Assembly: GCA_900555295.1 (NCBI GenBank)
Contig: USKN01000074.1
Span: 1 to 8,393 of the forward strand
DNA length: 8,393 nt
From: an uncultured Eubacteriales bacterium
Lineage (GTDB): Bacteria > Bacillota > Clostridia > UMGS1810
Direction of reading: 5' to 3'
In this document: piece after piece, positions 1 through 5,733 of the stretch
How positions within the stretch are numbered: position 1 is the first letter of the stretch
Layout: the number at the start of each line of letters is the position of its first letter
Notes under the pieces: generated by a model
Seen by the model: only the letters and a program-made list of their open reading frames with translations
Told to the model about the DNA's origin: nothing
Databases searched by the model: none
Program-made: the position numbers and the translations under genes

Positions 1-147
1 CGGTACAATAAAACGCACCCTCGCCCGAAACCCAAAACTCTGCCGCATTGTATTTTGACACAAGTTTTTACATAAATTATAAAGCGTGTCTTTTTTCTTT
101 TTATTAATAAAAATATTGGGCGGTCCCCCAAAACAAATTACTGCCAT
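1..147 (-). CDS. Hypothetical protein, 5' part only (runs off the window start)
   Basis: Reading the minus strand from an ATG at 147-145 gives 49 codons with no stop before the window edge. The start is supported by a strong ribosome site: GGAGG lies 7 bases before the ATG (plus-strand 155-159). An extended -10 promoter lies a further 40 bp upstream. The visible protein begins MAVICFGGPPNIF, then has a lysine run (KKKK) and a Cys/Asn-rich stretch, and ends in a basic region rich in Arg and Phe. I see no signal peptide or membrane segment, and I recognise no family. It is divergent from the ribbon-helix-helix gene and shares its control region, so it is probably regulated by that protein; this is inference. 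The reading frame is short and partial, so a non-coding transcript or a longer gene of unknown function are both possible. Confidence 0.55.
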   Translation of the reverse strand, partial: MAVICFGGPPNIFINKKKKDTLYNLCKNLCQNTMRQSFGFRARVRFIVP

Positions 148-166
148 TTGAATTCCTCCAATTTTA

Positions 167-237
167 TAGATATACTGTATATTCATTTACAACATTATAC
201 CACAATTTGGGCATAAAATAAATATACAATATATCTA
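167..237. promoter_or_regulatory. Paired inverted-repeat operator in the divergent promoter region
   Basis: The left arm 167-183 (TAGATATACTGTATATT) and the right arm 221-237 (AATATACAATATATCTA) are inverted copies matching at 16 of 17 positions. The left arm itself contains a perfect odd palindrome, TATAC-T-GTATA, at 171-181. The arm centres are about 53 bp apart, close to five helical turns. The right arm sits just upstream of the ribosome site of the ribbon-helix-helix gene; the left arm sits at the likely transcription start of the leftward gene. The arrangement is typical of a self-regulated repressor that also controls a divergent gene. The binding protein is inferred to be the neighbouring Arc-like protein. 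A/T-richness makes some symmetry likely by chance, but not a 16/17 match in this position. Confidence 0.55.
194..202 (-). promoter_or_regulatory. Extended -10 promoter for the leftward gene
   Basis: On the minus strand the sequence reads TGGTATAAT, a consensus extended -10 element (TGnTATAAT). The -35 region 17 bp upstream is weak (T-rich only), as is usual when an extended -10 is present. Transcription would start near 187, about 40 bases before the start codon at 147. The left arm of the inverted repeat (167-183) lies just downstream of this start and the right arm lies near the -35 region, so a bound repressor could block it. Confidence 0.6.
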
Positions 238-253
238 AAAAGGAGGTAAAATA

Positions 254-454
254 ATGGCTGTTAAAAGTGTATCAATACGAATAGAGGAAGAAATGCTTGC
301 AAAATTATCTTATGTAGCTGATTACGAGGGACGTTCAATAAACAGTCACGTGCTTGTGTTGGTGCGTGAAAGTATACGCAAGTTTGAGCAGCAGCACGGC
401 GAAATATGCGGAAGTATTAAGGCGGATATAAATGTTAAGCCGCCCAGAAAATAA
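254..454 (+). CDS. Arc-family ribbon-helix-helix DNA-binding protein (66 aa)
   Basis: This is a small predicted transcription regulator that would bind DNA as a dimer through paired N-terminal beta strands. Residues 4-10 (KSVSIRI) fit the alternating DNA-contacting strand, residues 11-23 helix A, G26-R27-S28-I29-N30-S31 the turn, and residues 29-46 helix B (HVLVLVRESIRKFE). The GRS(I/V)NS turn and following helix are strongly reminiscent of phage P22 Arc repressor. A 20-residue basic tail (47-66) follows and has no family I know. The start is fixed by AGGAGG at 241-246, seven bases before the ATG. The gene is monocistronic, ending at a terminator (499-536). The inverted repeat upstream suggests self-repression and control of the divergent gene. 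It could instead be an antitoxin, but no toxin-like gene follows on the same strand. Confidence 0.85.
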   Translation: MAVKSVSIRIEEEMLAKLSYVADYEGRSINSHVLVLVRESIRKFEQQHGEICGSIKADINVKPPRK

Positions 455-498
455 TTTATCTTACGGATTTTATAAATAAAAAAATTAATTCAGCACGC

Positions 499-536
499 AA
501 CAAAAGGCTTCCCCTCGCGGGAAAGCCTTTTGTTTT
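499..536 (+). terminator. Rho-independent terminator after the ribbon-helix-helix gene
   Basis: The left arm 499-513 (AACAAAAGGCTTCCC) pairs with the right arm 519-534 (GGGAAAGCCTTTTGTT) around a CTCGC loop, with a single bulged base. It is followed by TTTT and a further T/G-rich run. It lies about 45 bp beyond the stop codon. In reverse orientation the stem is the same but the T-tract is delayed, so it is mainly a plus-strand terminator, though it may also block leftward readthrough. Confidence 0.85.
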
Positions 537-573
537 GTTGGTTGTTATATAAAGTGCAACACATAAAAATACA

Positions 574-646
574 GACAACATAGCAATTTTTGCGTAAAAT
601 ATATTTATCTTAAAACGATTAACACAAAGGAAATTGCTATGTTGTC
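574..646. repeat. Perfect 16-bp inverted repeat with 41-nt AT-rich loop
   Basis: GACAACATAGCAATTT at 574-589 is exactly repeated in inverted orientation at 631-646, with two further G-T pairs possible inside. The 41-base spacer is A/T-rich. On the minus strand it lies about 65 bases after the trmFO stop codon and is followed by a weak T-rich stretch, so it may end the dprA-topA-trmFO transcript. The loop is unusually long for a terminator. A small palindromic element or a short structured RNA is an alternative. Confidence 0.6.
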
Positions 647-677
647 ATATATAAATTTCACACCAAATAAACACCGT

Positions 678-707
678 TGGGTTAGACAGACGAGACTCGA
701 ACACGCA
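678..707 (-). other. tRNA T-arm / 3'-end-like sequence just after trmFO
   Basis: On the minus strand, starting five bases after the trmFO stop codon, the sequence reads GCGTG-TTCGAGT-CTCGT followed by CTGTCTAACCCA. This resembles the T-arm and acceptor 3' end of a tRNA: the T-loop TTCGAGT, the closing G53-C61 pair and A58 are all present. One T-stem pair is a T-T mismatch and one is G-T, and there is no clean CCA end. No 5' half of a tRNA is present, because that position is the 3' end of trmFO. It may be a remnant of a tRNA gene or integration site, a structural element, or chance. Confidence 0.35.
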
Positions 708-711
708 TTGC

Positions 712-2046
712 CTAACACTTTTCCATACTATCAATTATTTTTAAAGCCTGTTGCGCCAAATAGGCATTTTTTTCTCTTTTTTTTCTGAATTTTATTTCGG
801 GACGTGCAAAAAGGCCAAAAGTTACATTCATAGGCTGAAAATTACCCTCCGAATTTTCGCTTATATAAAGAGCAAGTGCGCCCGTGGCGGTTTTGTCGGT
901 AAAATCTGTCATTTGCCCGCCTTTTATAAGCTGTGCAATATTTATACCGGCGCATAAACCCGACGACGCGGATTCAACATATCCTTCCACACCCGTAATT
1001 TGTCCCGCAAAAAATACTTTTTCGCTTTTTAAAGTTTGATAGTATTTATTTAAAAGTTTTGGTGAGTTTATAAATGTATTTCGGTGCATTACGCCGTAGC
1101 GTACAAACTCGGCATTTTCAAGCCCCGGAATAAGCGAAAACACCCGCTTTTGCTCACCGAATTTTAAATGCGTTTGAAAACCAACTATATTATATAAAGT
1201 GCCGTCTTTATTGTCTTGGCGCAACTGCACCGCCGCATAGGGTATCCTGTCCGTTCCCGGATACTCAAGTCCCACGGGTTTGAGCGGACCGTACAGGAGC
1301 GTTTCTTTTCCCCTTTTTGCCATTTCTTCAACGGGCATACACCCCTCAAATACTTTAAGCTTTTTATCGTGTTCGTGCAATTGGGCACATTCGGCGCTTA
1401 TAAGCTCGCTGTAAAACAATTCATATTGTTCTTTTGTCATAGCGCAGTTTATATAATCCGCACCGCCTTTATCGTAACGTGCCTTTTTGTATGCCTTTGT
1501 CATATCTATACTGTCAAAGGTAACTATTGGCGCTGCCGCGTCATAAAAGTGCAAATACTCGTTATTTTCGCCGGCATCGGCAAAAAAACTGTTTATTGAA
1601 TCATAAAGCGTACCCGCCGTTAAAGGACCGCTTGCCACAACCGTATATTCGTCGGGGTCAATCTCCGAAATTTCTTCGCATACAAGCTCAATATTTGGGT
1701 GTTCTGTTATTTTTTGAGTTACAAGCTTTGAAAATCCAAACCTGTCAACCGCAAGCGCGCCGCCGGCAGGTACTTTTGTTTTGTCGGCGCACTCAATAAT
1801 CAGCGAATTTAACATTCTCATTTCCTGCTTTAAAAGTCCCACCGCATTATCGATTGAGTCGGAACGCAAACTGTTTGAACACACAAGCTCCGCCAAAAAT
1901 TCCGAATTGTGAGCGGGTGAATAACACTTGGGTTTCATTTCATAAAGCTTTACTTTTATGCCCCTTTGCGCTATTTGCCAAGCCGCCTCGCAGCCTGCAA
2001 GGCCGCCGCCTATAACTTTAACTGTGGGTAAATTGGTTGACATCAT
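712..2046 (-). CDS. trmFO: TrmFO, FAD/folate-dependent tRNA (uracil-54-C5)-methyltransferase
   Basis: TrmFO makes 5-methyluridine at position 54 of the tRNA T-loop, using methylene-tetrahydrofolate as carbon donor and reduced FAD, in the cytoplasm. The 444-residue protein is close to the usual length. Residues 11-23 (VIGGGLAGCEAAW) form the FAD dinucleotide-binding motif. Residues 53-61 (ELVCSNSLR) carry a conserved Cys (C56), and C201 in YINCAMT matches the second Cys of the family, thought to attack uracil. FAGQITGVEGYVESASSG (346-363) and ATGALALYI (387-395) are further family signatures. The first ATG overlaps the topA stop as ATGA; a second ATG follows directly. AAAGGA lies 8-9 bases upstream, so either Met could be used. 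It is the last gene of the dprA-topA-trmFO operon. The codV/hslV genes that follow in Bacillus are absent. Confidence 0.97.
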   Translation of the reverse strand: MMSTNLPTVKVIGGGLAGCEAAWQIAQRGIKVKLYEMKPKCYSPAHNSEFLAELVCSNSLRSDSIDNAVGLLKQEMRMLNSLIIECADKTKVPAGGALAVDRFGFSKLVTQKITEHPNIELVCEEISEIDPDEYTVVASGPLTAGTLYDSINSFFADAGENNEYLHFYDAAAPIVTFDSIDMTKAYKKARYDKGGADYINCAMTKEQYELFYSELISAECAQLHEHDKKLKVFEGCMPVEEMAKRGKETLLYGPLKPVGLEYPGTDRIPYAAVQLRQDNKDGTLYNIVGFQTHLKFGEQKRVFSLIPGLENAEFVRYGVMHRNTFINSPKLLNKYYQTLKSEKVFFAGQITGVEGYVESASSGLCAGINIAQLIKGGQMTDFTDKTATGALALYISENSEGNFQPMNVTFGLFARPEIKFRKKREKNAYLAQQALKIIDSMEKC

Positions 2047-4121
2047 TTTTTATTTTCCTTTTTGGCTGAATTTTTTTCATCACATTCGGGGCAGTAATAG
2101 CTTATCTTCTTACCCTTTTTTTCAAACATAACCGAACCGCAGGACGGGCATTTTTGGTTTGTGGGTTTATCCCACGATGTAAAATCGCAGTCGGGGTAGT
2201 TTTGACAGCCGTAAAATACTCTGCCGCGTTTTGTTTTCTTTTCTATAACACTACCGCCGCATTTGGGACAGCTTACGCCTATATCTTTTACAATGGCCTT
2301 TGCGTTTCTGCATTCAGGAAAACCGGGACACGCCAAAAACTTGCCGAATTTGCCGTGTTTATAAACCATTAAACGTCCGCATTTGTCGCACGGCACATCG
2401 CTTACTTCGTCTTTTATTTCAATATCGCCTATATTTTCCTCGGCGGTTTTAAGCACCTTTTCAAAAGGACGGTAAAAATCGTCTATTACTTTACGCCAAT
2501 CAAGTTCGCCCTCTTCTATTTTATCAAGCTCGGTTTCCATCTCGGCGGTAAACTTTACGTTTACTATATCTTTAAAGTTTTCGGTCATAACGCTGTTTAC
2601 AATAAAGCCAAGTTCTGTTGGAATTAAATTTTTCTTTTCGGTTATTACATATCCGCGCGATATTATGGTGGTAATTGTGGGCGAATAAGTTGACGGTCTG
2701 CCTATTCCAAGTTCTTCAAACGTTTTAATAAGCGACGCTTCGGTATATCGTGCGGGCGGCTGTGTAAAGTGCTGCAGGCTTTCAAGTCCGTTTAGTTTTA
2801 ACACATCGCCGCATTCAAGTTCGGGAAGTTTGGTATCTTTCTTTTCGTCGGCATCTTTGCTTTCAACGTAAAGTTTTGTAAAACCGTCAAATTTTACGGT
2901 TGAACCCGACGCTTTAAATGTGTATGAATTTGCCTCAACCGTTACCGATACGGTGTCGTATACCGCGTCTGCCATTTGGCTTGCCATAAATCTTTCCCAT
3001 ATAAGTTTATATATTTTGTATTGGTCGGCAGATACCGAACCCTCAATCTGCGACGGAGTAATGTCTACATACGACGGACGTATTGCCTCATGCGCGTCCT
3101 GCGCGTTTTTATTTGTTTTGTAAATTCTTTCTTTTGCGGGCAAATAGCTTTCGCCGTATGTGTTTTGTATAAACTGCTTTGCGTCGGCGCGTGCGTCGTC
3201 CGATATACGCAAAGAGTCGGTTCTCATATATGTTATAAGACCTATCTGACCTTTGCCTTTTACGTTTACACCCTCGTAAAGCTGTTGTGCCGCCTGCATT
3301 GTGCGCACCGATTTAAACCCAAGCTTTCTTCCTGCCTCCTGCTGGAGCGTACTTGTAATAAACGGAGGTGCGGGCGATTTTTTCTTTGGCGACTGTTTTA
3401 CGGCCGTTACCGCAAAATCGCTGTCTTTTACCGCGTTTATAATTTCGTCCGCCTGCTGTTTGTTTTTAAGCTCGTATTTTTTGCCGTTTATGCCGTAAAA
3501 TTTGGCGGTGAACTTTTTGCGGTTTTTAATAAGGTTTGCGTCCAGCGTCCAATATTCTTCGGGTACAAAAGCCTTTATTTCGTTTTCTCTGTCGCATACA
3601 AGCTTTACCGCAACCGACTGCACTCTGCCAGCGCTTAAACCCTTTTTAACTTTTTTCCATAAAAGCGGACTTATTTTGTAACCCACTATTCTGTCGAGTA
3701 CACGGCGCGCATGCTGTGCGTTAACCAAGTCCTCGTTTATGGGGCGCGGATTTTTTATACCTGCCGATATTGCTTTTTTTGTTATTTCGTTAAATGTAAT
3801 TCGGCAATCTGATTTTTTATCTATATTAAGCAAGTTCGCAAGGTGCCAGCTAATAGCTTCTCCCTCACGGTCAAGGTCGGTTGCCAGATATATTTTATCG
3901 GAATTTTTGGCGAGTTTTTTAAGTGATTTTACAAGGTCGCCTTTACCGCGGATTGTTATATATTTGGGTTCGTAATTGTTTTCGGTGTCTATTCCCAGCT
4001 GACTTTTGGGAAGGTCTATAATATGACCGTTGCTTGCCGTAACGGTATAGCCTTTGCCAAGATATTTTTTAATTGTTGCCGCCTTTGACGGCGACTCCAC
4101 AATAACAAGTTTTTGTGACAT
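2043..4121 (-). CDS. topA: DNA topoisomerase I (type IA, omega protein)
   Basis: This enzyme relaxes negative supercoils by cutting and passing one DNA strand behind transcription and replication. At 692 residues it matches the usual Firmicutes length. The Toprim domain (about 1-115) has the catalytic E9 and the DLDREGEA motif (D82, D84, E86) that binds magnesium. GLITYMRTDSLRIS (293-307) holds the active-site tyrosine Y298, which forms the covalent link to DNA. HARRVLDRIVGY (137-148) and the GIGRPSTYSPT stretch (472-482) are further type IA signatures. Three C-terminal zinc ribbons follow: C578/C581/C598/C604, C618/C621/C639/C645 and C658/C661/C677/C680, then a Lys-rich tail. AAGGAG lies 12 bases before the ATG, a slightly long spacing. 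It lies 22 bp after dprA and overlaps trmFO by 4 bp, so the three are probably co-transcribed and translationally coupled. Confidence 0.98.
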   Translation of the reverse strand: MSQKLVIVESPSKAATIKKYLGKGYTVTASNGHIIDLPKSQLGIDTENNYEPKYITIRGKGDLVKSLKKLAKNSDKIYLATDLDREGEAISWHLANLLNIDKKSDCRITFNEITKKAISAGIKNPRPINEDLVNAQHARRVLDRIVGYKISPLLWKKVKKGLSAGRVQSVAVKLVCDRENEIKAFVPEEYWTLDANLIKNRKKFTAKFYGINGKKYELKNKQQADEIINAVKDSDFAVTAVKQSPKKKSPAPPFITSTLQQEAGRKLGFKSVRTMQAAQQLYEGVNVKGKGQIGLITYMRTDSLRISDDARADAKQFIQNTYGESYLPAKERIYKTNKNAQDAHEAIRPSYVDITPSQIEGSVSADQYKIYKLIWERFMASQMADAVYDTVSVTVEANSYTFKASGSTVKFDGFTKLYVESKDADEKKDTKLPELECGDVLKLNGLESLQHFTQPPARYTEASLIKTFEELGIGRPSTYSPTITTIISRGYVITEKKNLIPTELGFIVNSVMTENFKDIVNVKFTAEMETELDKIEEGELDWRKVIDDFYRPFEKVLKTAEENIGDIEIKDEVSDVPCDKCGRLMVYKHGKFGKFLACPGFPECRNAKAIVKDIGVSCPKCGGSVIEKKTKRGRVFYGCQNYPDCDFTSWDKPTNQKCPSCGSVMFEKKGKKISYYCPECDEKNSAKKENKK

Positions 4122-4143
4122 TTTAAAAATAATCTCCTTAATT

Positions 4144-5448
4144 TTATTTGGTGTTTTTGGTATAGTAATTACCCGGATGTTTGGTTATTTTACCCGCAAT
4201 TTCAAGACATAATACCGTCGAGTTAATATCGCTTATTTTAAGCTTGCACAGTTCGCACAGTTTATTTATATGCATAGGCGTGTCCGAAAGATACGCAAGT
4301 ATTCTCTCATCGGGCGGCAAATCCTCTGTTTTTGTAATTTTTATTGTACCGCGGTCGGGTTTTTTAAAACGTGACGCGGCAGATGCGTCGGTTATGCTTG
4401 TTATATTGTTTAAATTTTGGTTTTGACGCTCTTTTACGGGCGGATAAAGACGATAATCAATATTTTCGTCAATGTACGCCATTGTGTCTATTTTGCGTTT
4501 TTTTTCGGCACGTATTGCCTGTGCCGTTTTAAGTCCCGTTAATATTTCGTCGGGATAATTTGAACGGTAGTGCGATATTATATCGTCGCCGCTTGTTATA
4601 AGGTAAGCGCCGTCGCGTATAAGCTGGTTTGTGCCTTTGGAGTGTATTTGGTTTATGTTGCCCGGTACGGCAAAAACGTCGCGGTTTTGGTTATATGCGC
4701 ACTTTGCCGTAATAAGCGAGCCGCTTTTTATATCTGCCTCTATTACCGCAACCCCGCGCGAAAGACCCGAAATAATACGGTTACGCTCGGGAAAATGATA
4801 CCTCTCGGGTTCGGAGTTGAGGGGATATTCGCTTATTACCATACCCGTTTCCATTATTTGATGCATAAGATGCAAATTGGATTTTGGGTAAGCATTGTTT
4901 ACTCCGCAGCCCAAAACGGCAACTGTGGGCATATCGGCTTCAAGCGCACCCGTATGCGCAACGGTATCTACGCCGAGCGCCATACCGCTTACAATAATTG
5001 CGCCGTAATCCGCCGCCTCTTTTGCAATAAAGTATGTGCACTTGCTGCCGTAATTTGATACATCGCGCGTACCCACAATACCTATGCATAAATATTTGTT
5101 AAGGTCAATAAATTTACCTCTGCAATACAAAAGCACGGGCGGTTCGTCAATCTCGCGCAAAAGCACGGGGTAATCGTTATCGTCTATTGTAAGTATACGC
5201 ACGCTGTTATGTACGCACGCGTTTATTATATCATTGCATTTTAATGTTTTATCGCACAAATTATTTATGTTTTCGGTATTTAAATATTTAAATTTTTCAT
5301 AATCGGTACGCTCGGCATTATATATTGCTTCTATGCTTCCCATATCGGTATATAACTTATACGCTTTTCTCATAAGGTGCGGTTTTGTTGTAAGCCACAA
5401 CCACAATTTTGTTTTTTCGTTATTTATATTTTCGGTCGTATCACTCAA
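4144..5448 (-). CDS. dprA: DNA-processing protein DprA (Smf)
   Basis: DprA binds incoming single-stranded DNA in natural transformation and loads RecA onto it; it is also widespread in species not known to be competent. The N-terminal part (about 12-70) fits the SAM/helix-hairpin-like domain. The Rossmann-type DNA-binding core (about 90-290) shows GIVGTRDVSNYG (123-134), SGMALGVDTVAHTGAL (154-169), FPERNRIISGLS (219-230) and KSGSLITA (241-248), all family signatures. A linker of about 75 residues leads to a C-terminal winged helix (about 375-432). The start codon is TTG at 5448-5446, chosen because AAGGAG lies nine bases upstream; the next ATG (residue 26) would cut the N-terminal domain. It is first in the operon and divergent from the EF-G-like gene. 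The role in this organism could be transformation or general recombination. Confidence 0.96.
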   Translation of the reverse strand: MSDTTENINNEKTKLWLWLTTKPHLMRKAYKLYTDMGSIEAIYNAERTDYEKFKYLNTENINNLCDKTLKCNDIINACVHNSVRILTIDDNDYPVLLREIDEPPVLLYCRGKFIDLNKYLCIGIVGTRDVSNYGSKCTYFIAKEAADYGAIIVSGMALGVDTVAHTGALEADMPTVAVLGCGVNNAYPKSNLHLMHQIMETGMVISEYPLNSEPERYHFPERNRIISGLSRGVAVIEADIKSGSLITAKCAYNQNRDVFAVPGNINQIHSKGTNQLIRDGAYLITSGDDIISHYRSNYPDEILTGLKTAQAIRAEKKRKIDTMAYIDENIDYRLYPPVKERQNQNLNNITSITDASAASRFKKPDRGTIKITKTEDLPPDERILAYLSDTPMHINKLCELCKLKISDINSTVLCLEIAGKITKHPGNYYTKNTK

Positions 5449-5733
5449 TTGTAATTACTCCTTTTTAACTTAAAAAATCGTATAATAATAAATTACTATA
5501 AAATTTTAATTTTGTAAAGGGGTTTTTTAAAATTTTTTAAATTTTTTTATAAAATTTTCTTTGCAAAATTAATTAATAATAAATATTTTAAATAAAATTA
5601 AAATGTTTTGTAAAAGTTGCACATAAACGCGTTACAATTTTTGTTATTAATAAAAAGAGGATTTTTTTTATGTTATAAAGAATTAATTAAGTAAGTATAT
5701 TTTATACAAGTGATAAAGGAGGATTGTAAATTT
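5449..5733. promoter_or_regulatory. A/T-rich divergent control region with phased A/T tracts
   Basis: This 285-bp gap between dprA and the EF-G-like gene holds no gene. It is almost wholly A and T. T runs begin at 5523, 5533, 5542 and 5555 (and near 5504 and 5512), a spacing close to one helical turn, which is expected to bend DNA. A possible leftward promoter is TTTACA (minus strand, 5518-5513), 17 bp, then TAATTT (5495-5490). Rightward, TTGTAA and TACAAT near 5609-5638 are 19 bp apart, which is weak. Both assignments are tentative because random A/T-rich DNA offers many such hexamers. Confidence 0.45.

Noticed and set aside
148..454. Toxin-antitoxin pair with the ribbon-helix-helix protein as antitoxin
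   Set aside because: Toxin and antitoxin genes are normally in one operon. Here the partner is divergent and a terminator follows the regulator, so a repressor of a divergent gene fits better, though it is not excluded.
678..750. Complete minus-strand tRNA gene
   Set aside because: Only a T-arm and acceptor-like 3' part can be seen. The place for the D-arm and anticodon arm is the coding end of trmFO, and the T-stem has a mismatch and no clean CCA.
639..788. Plus-strand open frame starting at the right arm of the inverted repeat
   Set aside because: It runs antisense into the 3' end of trmFO, ends in a run of Phe codons and has only a weak ribosome site; it is probably chance.
2976..3638. 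Plus-strand open frame of 220 codons opposite topA
   Set aside because: It lies wholly antisense to a certain gene. Its Cys/Phe/Tyr/Arg-rich translation is the usual product of reading the complement of a lysine-rich gene, and it has no ribosome site or family signature.
5710..5733. GTG start for the EF-G-like gene, 8 codons further upstream
   Set aside because: The strong ribosome site at 5715-5722 would lie inside the coding region; the ATG at 5734 follows it at a normal distance and begins the protein at the usual family N-terminus.
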